This document shows positions 34,411 to 46,225 of a stretch of 64,000 bases of DNA, piece after piece. The number at the start of each line of letters is the position of its first letter. The first letter of the stretch is position 1. Under the pieces are notes generated by a model. That model ran no database searches, was not told the origin of the DNA, and saw only the letters and a list, made by a program, of their open reading frames with translations. The position numbers and the translations under genes were made by a program. The stretch covers positions 21,616 through 85,615 of the forward strand of contig JAUIFJ010000021.1 of the NCBI GenBank assembly GCA_030429345.1, in the 5' to 3' direction. The DNA comes from a bacterium. GTDB taxonomy: Bacteria; CAIWAD01.

Positions 34411-34453
34411 CAAAAAGAATACCCAGCCTGCCATAGCACGCGGGGTTTCGTGT
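34411..34453. repeat. Degenerate copy of the atp-operon terminator element
   Basis: The stretch CAAAAAGAATACCCAGCC up to GCGGGGTTTCGTG closely matches the intact terminator element at about 34849-34892 but its left arm no longer pairs well. The two copies flank the antitoxin gene as imperfect direct repeats of about 43 bp. Confidence 0.5.
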
Positions 34454-34483
34454 TCATTCTCACAACCGTCGATCCTGATCCGT

Positions 34484-34702
34484 CTACGAGGCCCAGTTCA
34501 GATTCAGCTTCCGCTTGTGTTCCACACAATCGCGCAGATAGAGATTGATCAGGGTCTGGTATGGAATGCCGCTCTCCTCGGCCAGCTCGCGGAAGTAGTC
34601 GATGATGTCCGTACCCATGCGAATCGTCACCTGCTTCTTCAGCTTGGCGGCGTAAGGATTGCGCCGGCTCTTCATGGTTGCCAGGTCATATTCCTTTTTC
34701 AT
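34484..34702 (-). CDS. BrnA/CopG-type antitoxin without an adjacent toxin
   Basis: The product has 72 residues. The RHH-type DNA-binding core reads AKLKKQVTIRMGTDIIDYFRELAEESG followed by IPYQTLINLYLRDCV, the pattern of BrnA-like antitoxins. These normally follow a BrnT toxin gene and repress their own promoter. Here the 260 bp upstream up to the atp operon and the 150 bp downstream contain no toxin-like frame, so the gene is an orphan. It has its own strong promoter at 34797-34825. Confidence 0.75.
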   Translation of the reverse strand: MKKEYDLATMKSRRNPYAAKLKKQVTIRMGTDIIDYFRELAEESGIPYQTLINLYLRDCVEHKRKLNLNWAS

Positions 34703-34796
34703 GGATTTCCCCAGGGATAAAGTTTATGCTCCTTGGCTGTCGCCTTTCGCGCTGACTGGCTCTACCCCATTCAAAGTGCTGCTCGTTCATACATGC

Positions 34797-34825
34797 ACTA
34801 TACATACACTGTAGGTTGCGTGCAA
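34797..34825 (-). promoter_or_regulatory. Promoter of the orphan antitoxin gene
   Basis: On the minus strand TTGCAC (34825-34820), a 17-bp spacer and TATAGT (34802-34797) form a near-consensus promoter, with a leader of about 88 nt. Repeats of the type TGTATG and TGCATGTATG around the -10 box could be the binding site of the antitoxin itself. Confidence 0.6.
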
Positions 34826-34854
34826 TCAGGGTCTACCGCAAGTCTATACAAAAG

Positions 34855-34886
34855 AAAAACCCCGCCTGCCGTAGCAAGCGGGGTTT
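34855..34886 (-). terminator. Rho-independent terminator of the atp operon
   Basis: On the minus strand AAACCCCGC pairs with GCGGGGTTT (34886-34857) and is followed by TTTTTC. It lies about 75 bp past the atpC stop codon. Confidence 0.75.
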
Positions 34887-34903
34887 CGTGATTGTTCGTG
34901 TAG

Positions 34904-34944
34904 GGGTCGATCGCGCAGCCTTGGCTGCGCGCTGCGATCGACCC
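34904..34944. repeat. Long intergenic hairpin downstream of atpC
   Basis: GGGTCGATCGC at 34904-34914 pairs perfectly with GCGATCGACCC at 34934-34944, and inside the loop GCAGCC pairs with GGCTGC. It has no T-run on either side, so it is a cruciform or mRNA-end structure rather than a terminator. It lies between atpC and the terminator. Confidence 0.55.
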
Positions 34945-34962
34945 TTACACTCCCGTGTACAC

Positions 34963-37758
<2,796 letters not shown>

Positions 37759-37761
37759 CGA

Positions 37762-39303
<1,542 letters not shown>

Positions 39304-39345
39304 TGTTCTCCCTAAGGGTTCAGGCCGTTGTTCGCGGCCGGGCCG

Positions 39346-39891
39346 CTAGCTCTGTGTGACAGCGGCCGCCTTCATGTGCTTGCGCAGGGCTTCGAGTCGG
39401 GTCCGCAGGCTGGCGTCCAGCAGGCGACCGGCGGCACGCACCCGGAAGCCGCCGAGCAGCTCCGGACGGGTCCGCGTCTCCAGCTGGACCGTCTTGCCGA
39501 AGGTCTTCGAAATGCTGTCCGCCAGCTCCCCGCGCAGGTCCTCGTCTACATCGACGGCGCTTTCCAGCAGGCCGTGGATGCGGCCCTGGCTGGCTTCCAC
39601 CCGCAGGCGGAAGTCCTCGGCCATTTCCGCCAGCAGTCCGGCGCGGCCCTTGCGGACCACCAGCTGCAGGAAGGCGAGAAAACGCGGATGCGCCTGCGCG
39701 AAGAGCTCGTCCAGCACCGCCTGGCGCCTGGCCAGGGGGACCTTGGGGCTCAGCAGGAAGCTTTCCAGTTCCCCGGGCAGCGCCTGTGAAAGCGCCTCCA
39801 GGTCCTTGAGCAGCGCTTCGACGATTCCCTCTTCCGCAGCCAGCTCGTAGAGAGCTCCGGCGTAGGTCCGGCTGATCGGCGAGACGCTCAT
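39346..39891 (-). CDS. atpH: ATP synthase delta subunit
   Basis: The product has 181 residues from the ATG at 39891, which overlaps the atpF stop (ATGA). The family pattern is clear: SRTYAGALYELAAEEG at the start, FLAFLQLVVRKGR in the middle, and the C-terminal LLGGFRVRAAGRLLDASLRTRLEALR. It links F1 to the peripheral stalk. Confidence 0.93.
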   Translation of the reverse strand: MSVSPISRTYAGALYELAAEEGIVEALLKDLEALSQALPGELESFLLSPKVPLARRQAVLDELFAQAHPRFLAFLQLVVRKGRAGLLAEMAEDFRLRVEASQGRIHGLLESAVDVDEDLRGELADSISKTFGKTVQLETRTRPELLGGFRVRAAGRLLDASLRTRLEALRKHMKAAAVTQS

Positions 39892-40388
39892 GCCTGGCTC
39901 CCGCTCTTCAGCGAGCTGCGGATCAGGTCCTCGTGGGCCGCCCGATCCAGGCTCTTCTGCAGCAGGGTCTCGGCGGCGGAAAGGCTCAGGTCCACCAGCT
40001 CGTCCTGGGCATTCTGCAGCACCTTCTGGCGCTCCAGCTCCAGCTCGCGGCGGGCCTTCTCCTTTTCCGCCTGGGCCTCGGCCTTGGCGGCTTCCATCTG
40101 GTCGGCCTCGAAGCGCTTGGCGCGCTCGCGGCTTTCTGCCAGCATCTTCTGGGACTCGGCGCGCGCCTCGTTCAGATTGGCCTCGTAGCCCTTGCGGGCA
40201 TCCTCGGCTGCCTGACGATCGCTGGCCGCCTGTTCCAGGTCCTGGCGGATCCCGTCTTCGCGGTTCTTCAGTCCCTGCAGAATGGGACCCCAGGCAAACT
40301 TGCCCAGAATCACCAGCAGCAGGATGAAGGTGAGCAGGGTCCACAGGACCGAGCCCGGATCCACGGAGAAGATCTGGTTGAGAGTCAT
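39888..40388 (-). CDS. atpF: ATP synthase b subunit
   Basis: The product has 166 residues: a single membrane helix (VLWTLLTFILLLVILGKFAW, about 14-33) followed by a long Ala/Glu/Arg-rich coiled coil to the end, the peripheral stalk. Only one b-type gene is present in the operon, so the stalk should be a homodimer. Confidence 0.93.
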   Translation of the reverse strand: MTLNQIFSVDPGSVLWTLLTFILLLVILGKFAWGPILQGLKNREDGIRQDLEQAASDRQAAEDARKGYEANLNEARAESQKMLAESRERAKRFEADQMEAAKAEAQAEKEKARRELELERQKVLQNAQDELVDLSLSAAETLLQKSLDRAAHEDLIRSSLKSGSQA

Positions 40389-40425
40389 TGTGGTCCTTCC
40401 TTCCGAAAAGGTCCCGGACGCTTGT

Positions 40426-40647
40426 CTAGCCCAGGGCGATCAGCAGGCAGATCACGGCGGCGAAGAAGGCCACACCCTCGATCAGGGCGGCGGAAATGAT
40501 CATGGCCGTCTGGATCTTGGCCGTCGCTTCCGGCTGACGGGAAATGCCGTCCATCGCGCTGCCGCCGATTCGACCGATGCCCAGGCCCGCGCCCAGAGCC
40601 ACCAGACCCGCACCGATGCCCGCGCCCATGATTCCGATTGTTTCCAT
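40426..40647 (-). CDS. atpE: ATP synthase c subunit
   Basis: The product has 73 residues and forms a two-helix hairpin. The loop SRQPEA (residues 36-41) and the carboxylate Glu57 in ISAALIEGVAFF are in place. The residue after Glu57 is Gly and helix one has no Gln at the sodium-ligand position, which fits proton rather than sodium coupling. Confidence 0.95.
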   Translation of the reverse strand: METIGIMGAGIGAGLVALGAGLGIGRIGGSAMDGISRQPEATAKIQTAMIISAALIEGVAFFAAVICLLIALG

Positions 40648-40689
40648 CTGTCTGTGTCTCCCGAAAAGGATTGAAGGTTGTTGTGTGAT

Positions 40690-41709
40690 TCAGTGTTGAT
40701 GGATGCTGCCGCCGACGAAGATCGAGGTCAACATCACGAAAACGTAGGCCTGCAGGAAGGCCACGAAGAGTTCCAGAATGCTGAAGAGGGCCGCGAAGGG
40801 CACGATGCCCAGGGCCAGCAGCGGCACCAGGATCAGGCCCATGAAGGCCGCCAGCACGGCGTGGCCCGCCATCAGGTTGGCGAAGAGGCGCACGCAAAGC
40901 GCGAAGGGCTTGGTGAACATGCCCAGGAACTCGATCGGCAGCAGGATCGGCGCGACGAGGATCGGCACGCCGTGGGGCATCAGGCCCTTGAAGTGGCCGA
41001 TGACGCCATGCTCGCGAATGCCGGCCCACTGGATCAGCACGAAGGCCATCAGGGCCAGGCCAAGGGTGATGCTCAGGTTGCCCGTCGCGCTGGAGCCGAA
41101 GGGCACCATGCCCAACAGGTTCATGGTCAGAATGAAGAAGAACAGGGTCAGGAAGAAGGGCATGTACTTCACGCCGTCGTCGCCCGCTGTAGGACGGACC
41201 ACCTCGTCGCGGAAGTAGACGATCAGCACCTCGACCAGGTTGCCCAGGCCGCGGGGATTGCGGCTGCCGGCGCTTCGGCGGGCCAGCATCAGCACCACGA
41301 AGAGCAGCACCCCTGCGAAGAACATGTAGACGATGTGCTTGCTGACCGGGATCCAGGCCTCGCCGGGCTTGCTCGGCACGCGCCACTTGATGATGGGGTT
41401 TCCTTCGGCGGTGGCGGCGTGCATGCCGTCCAGGAAGGGAGCGCGGATCTTCCAGTCCTTGGTATAGATCTTGGCGCCGGGGAGCTCGAGCTTCTGCAGG
41501 TCGACCAGGTGGTGCTCGATGTTGTGCTTGATCTTCTCGCCGCTGGACATCTCTCCGTGCCCACCGTGGGCATCGCCGTGATGCGCGTCGGCGGTGGTGG
41601 CGGCCTTGCCGTGATCGTGGCCGCCGTGGTCGTGATCGCCGGCGGCGAAGAGGGTGCCGGACCAGGCCAGGCAGAGCAGCAACAGAGCCAGGTGGGACAA
41701 GCGCTTCAT
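40690..41709 (-). CDS. atpB: ATP synthase a subunit with His-rich N-terminal extension
   Basis: The product has 339 residues, about 70 more than in E. coli. The C-terminal 220 residues hold the membrane core with the essential Arg274 in CVRLFANLMAGH and the final helix FVAFLQAYVFVMLTSIF. The extension begins with a signal-peptide-like segment (LALLLLCLAWSGTLFAAG), then a His-rich stretch with eight His between residues 26 and 51 (DHDHGGHDHG, AHHGDAHGGHG). That part should face the periplasm and might bind a metal. A similar layout is known to me from Bacteroidota. The next gene upstream overlaps its start by 4 bp. Confidence 0.93.
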   Translation of the reverse strand: MKRLSHLALLLLCLAWSGTLFAAGDHDHGGHDHGKAATTADAHHGDAHGGHGEMSSGEKIKHNIEHHLVDLQKLELPGAKIYTKDWKIRAPFLDGMHAATAEGNPIIKWRVPSKPGEAWIPVSKHIVYMFFAGVLLFVVLMLARRSAGSRNPRGLGNLVEVLIVYFRDEVVRPTAGDDGVKYMPFFLTLFFFILTMNLLGMVPFGSSATGNLSITLGLALMAFVLIQWAGIREHGVIGHFKGLMPHGVPILVAPILLPIEFLGMFTKPFALCVRLFANLMAGHAVLAAFMGLILVPLLALGIVPFAALFSILELFVAFLQAYVFVMLTSIFVGGSIHQH

Positions 41710-42029
41710 TCGGTCTTCGTTCCCCGTGTATGCGGCCCGGACTCCGGTCCGCGTCGCAGTTTCATTGTATACAGCGCCAACTGGGCGCCGATGCCAAGCA
41801 TGTAGACTGCCAGCAGCGAGACCGCGAAACGGACCAGCTGCTCCTTCTCCAGGCTCCTCGAGAGCAGGATCAGGCTCAAGGTGACCAGCATGAGCTTCAA
41901 CAGGAACGCGCCCGTGAAGCGTGCCAGGTACTGCAGCGGTTCGCGGCCGACCGCGCCCCGTGTGATCAGCCAGCCCAGCAGGGCCAGACCCAGGCCGGCG
42001 AGCACTCCGCCGGTGATCTCAGGAGGCAT
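41706..42029 (-). CDS. Small membrane protein of the atp operon (AtpI-like)
   Basis: The product has 107 residues with three or four predicted helices (GGVLAGLGLALLGWLITRGA, TGAFLLKLMLVTLSLILL, FAVSLLAVYMLGIGAQLALY). It overlaps the AtpZ-like gene by 11 bp and atpB by 4 bp. Position and topology match the AtpI/ATP synthase I slot, which helps assemble the c ring. The sequence itself is too divergent for a firm family call. Confidence 0.65.
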   Translation of the reverse strand: MPPEITGGVLAGLGLALLGWLITRGAVGREPLQYLARFTGAFLLKLMLVTLSLILLSRSLEKEQLVRFAVSLLAVYMLGIGAQLALYTMKLRRGPESGPHTRGTKTE

Positions 42030-42270
42030 GATCCTGCCTTTCCTCCTCCTCCGCCCGGCGCTGCAGGTCTTTCAGACGCAGCAGCAGCCAGTAGAATGCC
42101 GCTGCGAAACTGAGGATCAGCAGCAGCAGCATCATCCAGGGCTTCGTGCCCCAGCGGGCATCCAGCTTCCAGCCGCCCCAGGCGCCCAGGGCAATGGCCA
42201 GGCCGAAACGCAGGCCCAGTTCCAGGAACTGGCCGGCGCGGCCATAGCCTTCGCCAATGCCCGAACTCAC
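42019..42270 (-). CDS. AtpZ-like (Fo assembly or magnesium/calcium) small membrane protein
   Basis: The product has 83 residues with two helices separated by a basic/Gly turn: LRFGLAIALGAWGGWKLDARWGTKPWMMLLLLILSFAAAFYWL. The GxxxGxxxDxxxGTxPWxxLxxxxxG pattern is that of AtpZ/AtpQ proteins encoded before atpI in many atp operons. It starts in a 4-bp overlap with the bactofilin gene. Confidence 0.75.
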   Translation of the reverse strand: MSSGIGEGYGRAGQFLELGLRFGLAIALGAWGGWKLDARWGTKPWMMLLLLILSFAAAFYWLLLRLKDLQRRAEEEERQDHAS

Positions 42271-42710
42271 CCCTTCTTGCTGTCCGCGCCGAAGAGACCA
42301 CTCTTCGGGCTATCGGAAGCGGGGGTCGCGGCAGGCTGCGTCGCCTTCGTGCCGCTGTCGGCGGGAGAACCGCCTTCGGGCTTGCCGCCCATGTTGCACA
42401 TGCCCTCGAAGCGGGCTCCGTCCTCGATCACCAGGCGCACCGTGACCAGATCGCCTTCGAGGCGCGAAGTGCCTTTGAGCTCGACCTTTTCGCTGGCCTG
42501 GATGCTGCCTTTGATCAGCCCGGCGGTGCTGATGTGGCGTCCCTTCAGGTCGCCGTCCACCTTGCCGGTGCTGCCGACGGTGATCGTTCCTTCGGAAGTC
42601 ACCTCGCCGGTCAAATGTCCTTCAATGCGCACGCTGTCCTTGGACTCGATGGTCCCCTTGAAGACCGCGTCCTTGCTGAGGACTGTTTCACCCTTGCTGT
42701 TGCCGTCCAT
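42267..42710 (-). CDS. Bactofilin family cytoskeletal protein
   Basis: The product has 147 residues. The central beta-helix core (about 8-110) has the bactofilin turns: LSKDAVFKGTIESKDSVRIEGHLTGEV, GKVDGDLKGRHISTAGLIKGSIQA and SRLEGDLVT. Short disordered ends are rich in Gly, Pro and Ser. Bactofilins polymerise at the membrane and often position M23 peptidases; the gene just upstream, 12 bp away, encodes such a peptidase. The stop codon overlaps the AtpZ-like start, so it is translationally coupled to the atp operon. Confidence 0.85.
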   Translation of the reverse strand: MDGNSKGETVLSKDAVFKGTIESKDSVRIEGHLTGEVTSEGTITVGSTGKVDGDLKGRHISTAGLIKGSIQASEKVELKGTSRLEGDLVTVRLVIEDGARFEGMCNMGGKPEGGSPADSGTKATQPAATPASDSPKSGLFGADSKKG

Positions 42711-42722
42711 GGCCTGTCCTTT

Positions 42723-43439
42723 CTAGTGCTCGTCCGCTGTCCGGGCGGCGGCCGCCTGCAGCCCGGTTTCGCTCAGTGTCGGCGCGGGGTCGACGAAGCG
42801 GCCCTCGTGCTGCAGGGCATAGTGCAGGTGCGCCCCGCCGTCCTTCATGGGAGCGACCCGTCCGATCAGTTCGCCCCGCGAGACCCGGTCCCCCAGGCGG
42901 CAGAGCGGCGGGTCCAGATGCCCGTACCAGCTGATCCAGTCCTCTTCATGATCAATGAGAACCAGCCAGCCCCAGCGGCTCGTCTCCCCGCGGAAGATGA
43001 CCTGCCCGCCGGCGGAAGCCAGAACGGCCTCGTGCTTTCGGGTAGCCAGGTCGACCCCGGGATGGCTTGCGGCTCCGGGCCATTCGGCCTGCTCGAAGCC
43101 GCGGCTCAAACGCCCCTCGACGGGCGACCCGACGGGCGGTCCCCCGCCCAGTCCGTTTCCCCGTCCGCTGAGCGCCTGCTGAGCGCTGGCCGGAGCCGGC
43201 CGCAGACCCAGGTCGAGTGTCCGACGCAGGCCCTCATTGAGCTCGCCCACGGCGGCCAGGTCCCGTTGCAGTTCCCGGATCCGCAGCATCTCGCGGCGCA
43301 GGCGGCGATTTTCTTCCCGCAGATCGGCGTCTTCGCGCGCCTGAAGAACCAACCAGCCGTAGTGGGTCAAAACCACGCCCAGCAGCAGGATCAGGCTGCG
43401 GCGCACTCGTCCGCGGGCAGCGTGTTCAATTTTTAACAT
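42723..43439 (-). CDS. Membrane-anchored M23 (LytM) peptidase-domain protein
   Basis: The product has 238 residues from the ATG at 43439. A signal anchor (SLILLLGVVLTHYGWLVLQ, about 15-33) is followed by a coiled coil (38-78), a flexible linker and a LytM domain. The zinc ligands are complete: H126PGVD130 and H204LH206, with His174 in WYGHLD. It should therefore be an active endopeptidase acting on peptidoglycan cross-links. It opens the operon with the bactofilin gene next, the arrangement found for the BacE/F-LmdC type cell-shape pairs. Confidence 0.85.
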   Translation of the reverse strand: MLKIEHAARGRVRRSLILLLGVVLTHYGWLVLQAREDADLREENRRLRREMLRIRELQRDLAAVGELNEGLRRTLDLGLRPAPASAQQALSGRGNGLGGGPPVGSPVEGRLSRGFEQAEWPGAASHPGVDLATRKHEAVLASAGGQVIFRGETSRWGWLVLIDHEEDWISWYGHLDPPLCRLGDRVSRGELIGRVAPMKDGGAHLHYALQHEGRFVDPAPTLSETGLQAAAARTADEH

Positions 43440-43473
43440 TCTAACAAAGAACTGTGCGACACAAAAACTTAAC

Positions 43474-43502
43474 AGTAAAAAGATTTCCCCCCTTAGAAGC
43501 AA
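43474..43502 (-). promoter_or_regulatory. Weak promoter candidate for the M23-bactofilin-atp unit
   Basis: On the minus strand TTGCTT (43502-43497), 17 bp and TTTACT (43479-43474) lie in an AT-rich stretch just upstream of the M23 gene. The remaining bases to 43713 separate the two divergent genes and show nothing else. Confidence 0.35.
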
Positions 43503-43713
43503 TGGCAAGCGCGCAACATCCGGGGCCTGAGCGCTCTTTTTTCCCGTGGTCGCGGAAAAGCCGAGGGCAGGTTCAGCATTTTGCAGCGTGTCCAGCGAAC
43601 TGGACAAGAGAGAGCACGGGAAGGGGTCCGGCCTCTTTTGGGCTTGACTGCCTGCAGCCGGCTTAACAGGTTGTGCGGGCGCTTTTCCGGTTCTCCCAAT
43701 CCAGGAGAACCCC

Positions 43714-44907
43714 ATGCCCGAGACCATGGCACTCAGCTTTCGGCCCAGTGCGGCCGGCGCGAAACGCCTTCCCCTCCACGAGCACCTGCCTCCGGCAACG
43801 GCCGCACTGCTGCTGCTGGACCAGTTGCGTCCGACGCCCGACTGGCATTTTCACCCGGACTCCCCGCGGGAAACACTCTGGCATCTGCTGCTCGACCTGG
43901 AGGGGCCGCTTGGGCACCTGGCCCTGCCTGTATTCCGTTCCCTGGAAGAAGGCCTGGACGAAGAAGGTCCCGGAATCAAACGCGCCGAACTGGAACGCCT
44001 CTGCTGGTACCGCCAGCTTCTGGCCTTGGGTCGTCGCGCCCGGCTGCGCGAGGCCCTGGAAGGGGAAATCACCCGCGCGGATCACAGCCGGCTCTTCCAT
44101 TGCGAGATCCTGCACCTTTTTGCACTAAGCCGGGGCAAGGCAAGCAAGCTGGCGCGCAAGGCCCTCGAGCGGGAAGTCCTGCTGCGCCAGGACTGCGGCA
44201 GCGAATGGCGCCGGCAGCGCGCGCGTGCCCTGCTGGCCCGGCAGCAGAGCGAAGAAGCCTGCCGGCAAATGATCCTGCGGGCCCGCAGCCAGGGAGTGCA
44301 GATCCGCCTTCGGCATCTGGCAGGGCAGGGGCTTCCGGATGCGGACTGCCTGAGGGATGCCCTGCGCCTGACGCGGCCGGCCTCGCTGGGTCGCCTGCTG
44401 GAAGCATGGCTCGGCCGGCAGCACGTGCGCCTTCGTCTGGAGTTCTCCGGCTGGCCGCTGCTTCGCGGTCTGCTGCAGGCCCTGCTCGATCCGGGCGGAC
44501 CGGTGGTCGAGGTCCAGGCCGGCGCACTGCCCGCGAAACTGCCCCTCGAAGCGGGCTGCCTGCTCGTGATCCACCAGGACTACGGAGATCCGCCGCGACT
44601 GCCGACCCTGCCGGAAGAGGGGCGGGCACTCTGGCTCTGCCCCGGGGGCCCCGTCGCGGAAGGATGGACGGAAGTCGGTTCCCCGCTGGACGCGCGCCTG
44701 CATCGCACGCTGGGCGGCAGCTGGCTGAAGCACCCGGAACAGGTCCTGCCCCTGCGGCAGTTTGTCGCACAGGTGGAAGGGCAGTACATCCGGGAAGTCC
44801 TGCGCCTGCATCACGGCGTCAAGATGCGCGCCTGCGAAAGCCTGGGCATCGCCCGGCAGACCCTGTACTCCAAACTGGCCGAAACGGAAGGGCTGGACTA
44901 CCACTGA
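43714..44907 (+). CDS. Fis-type HTH protein with divergent N-terminus
   Basis: The product has 397 residues; AGGAGA lies 6 nt upstream. The last about 45 residues are a Fis/NtrC C-terminal HTH (YIREVLRLHHGVKMRACESLGIARQTLYSKL). The segment before it (about 255-330: PVVEVQAGALPAKLPLEAGCLLVIHQDYGDPP) recalls the sigma54-activator AAA region around the Walker B loop, but there is no Walker A, no GAFTGA and no arginine finger. The first 200 residues are Leu/Arg-rich helices of unknown type. It is probably a degenerate sigma54-activator relative acting as a plain DNA-binding regulator. Target unknown. Confidence 0.6.
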   Translation: MPETMALSFRPSAAGAKRLPLHEHLPPATAALLLLDQLRPTPDWHFHPDSPRETLWHLLLDLEGPLGHLALPVFRSLEEGLDEEGPGIKRAELERLCWYRQLLALGRRARLREALEGEITRADHSRLFHCEILHLFALSRGKASKLARKALEREVLLRQDCGSEWRRQRARALLARQQSEEACRQMILRARSQGVQIRLRHLAGQGLPDADCLRDALRLTRPASLGRLLEAWLGRQHVRLRLEFSGWPLLRGLLQALLDPGGPVVEVQAGALPAKLPLEAGCLLVIHQDYGDPPRLPTLPEEGRALWLCPGGPVAEGWTEVGSPLDARLHRTLGGSWLKHPEQVLPLRQFVAQVEGQYIREVLRLHHGVKMRACESLGIARQTLYSKLAETEGLDYH

Positions 44908-44998
44908 GGCGGAAGGCAACCTGCGCCAAGGAAGCTGGCGGGTCGCGGAAGCCGCTGTCGAAAAGCGGCGCGGCGGCTGGGTAGGGTTTTTCCGCGCT

Positions 44999-46225
44999 TC
45001 AGGAACTGCCTGCCCCGTCCCGCTCCCCTGTCTCACGAAGCATCAGGTTGCCCAGCCGGTTTGCCTGGGCGGAGAGCACACGGAACTCCAGGTCCTCGAT
45101 CTCGAGGGTCTCGCCGCGTTCCGGAATCCGTCCCAGGCCGTTGATCAGCCAGCCGCCGATGGTCTCCCAGTCGCTTTCCGGCTCGGGGCGCTCGAGGAGT
45201 TCGCAGACCTCGTCGAGCGGCGTGGAGGCGTCGAGCAGGATGCGGCCGTCGGCGAGGCGCACGGGCGCGGTCCGCACGGAGTCGTGCTCGTCGTCGATGT
45301 CGCCGAGCAGCTCCTCCATCAGGTCTTCCAGCGTGACCAGTCCCGCCGTGCCGCCGAACTCGTCAAGGACCACGGCCAGCTGGCATTTCCCGCTGCCGAA
45401 AGCCGCCAACTGGCTCTTGGCGCTGCGGCTGCCCGGCACGGCGGGCACCGCGCGCACCAGGGCGGCAATGCTTTCCGGTGCCCGGAACAGGTCGTGGGCC
45501 ATGACGTAGCCGATGATGTGATCCAGGGTTTCCCTGTAGACCAGCACCTTGGTGAAGCCGTGTCTCACGACGATCGCCGCGAGTTCCTCTGCGCCGGCCT
45601 GTTCCTCGATGGCGACGATCTCCGTGCGCGGGGTCATGACCTCTTCCAGGGTTGTCTCACGCAGCTCGAAGACGCGGCGGGCGATCTCGCGGCCCGTATC
45701 CTCCTGTTCCTCTTCCGGGGAGGGGAAGAACAGGGTATGCATGTGCGCCCGCAGCTCCATTGCGCCGGTTTCCCGCTCGCCTTCCCCGGAGCGCGGAGTC
45801 AGGAAGCGCAAAAAGCGAACCAGCGGCCAGAGAGCCAGGTGGAAGGGGCGGATCAGCAGGCTCATCCAGGGAAAGAGCCGATAGCGCAGCTGGTGGAAAA
45901 GGGCCTTGGGCAGAAGTTCGCCGAAGAGGAAGATCACCAGCGTGCCAAGGGCCAGGACACCTTCCTGGCTCCAGCCGGCAGCGACCAGGCTGACCGCCAG
46001 CAGCGAGCTGAAGGCCGTGTTGCTGATGTTGGTCCCGACCAGGCAGGTGATCAGGAAGGGTTCCGGATTGCGGAAGTAGTGCCGCGTGCTCCCGCTTCCC
46101 AGACGCTCGCGCTTGTGCCACATGTCCGGCAGCAGGCCGTTGAGCGCCGTGAAGCCGATCTCGGCCCCGCTGAAAAGGGCGCTCAGCAGAAGAAGCAACA
46201 GCAGAAGGAGCAGCAGGCTCAACAC
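44999..46225 (-). CDS. CNNM/CorC-type transporter protein with CBS pair
   Basis: The product has 408 residues from a GTG at 46225 that overlaps the end of the YigZ-like gene. Residues 1-150 are a DUF21/CNNM membrane domain (LLLLSALFSGAEIGFTALN, TCLVGTNISNTAFSSLL). Two CBS repeats follow (MTPRTEIVAIEE, FTKVLVYRETLDHIIGYVMAHDL), and the CorC_HlyC domain closes the protein (LAVVLDEFGGTAGLVTLEDLMEELLGDIDDEHD). These proteins export or regulate magnesium and related divalent cations. Confidence 0.85.
   Translation of the reverse strand: MLSLLLLLLLLLLLSALFSGAEIGFTALNGLLPDMWHKRERLGSGSTRHYFRNPEPFLITCLVGTNISNTAFSSLLAVSLVAAGWSQEGVLALGTLVIFLFGELLPKALFHQLRYRLFPWMSLLIRPFHLALWPLVRFLRFLTPRSGEGERETGAMELRAHMHTLFFPSPEEEQEDTGREIARRVFELRETTLEEVMTPRTEIVAIEEQAGAEELAAIVVRHGFTKVLVYRETLDHIIGYVMAHDLFRAPESIAALVRAVPAVPGSRSAKSQLAAFGSGKCQLAVVLDEFGGTAGLVTLEDLMEELLGDIDDEHDSVRTAPVRLADGRILLDASTPLDEVCELLERPEPESDWETIGGWLINGLGRIPERGETLEIEDLEFRVLSAQANRLGNLMLRETGERDGAGSS

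Noticed and set aside
34703..34962. Possible BrnT toxin upstream of the antitoxin
   Set aside because: No frame of suitable length in either strand; the region is filled by a promoter, terminator and hairpin.
40426..40647. Sodium-coupled ATP synthase
   Set aside because: The c subunit lacks the Gln and Ser/Thr sodium ligands around Glu57.
43581..44984. Long plus-strand frame overlapping the Fis-type gene
   Set aside because: Pro/Gly/Arg-rich shadow of the gene at 43714-44907, which has a ribosome site and an HTH.
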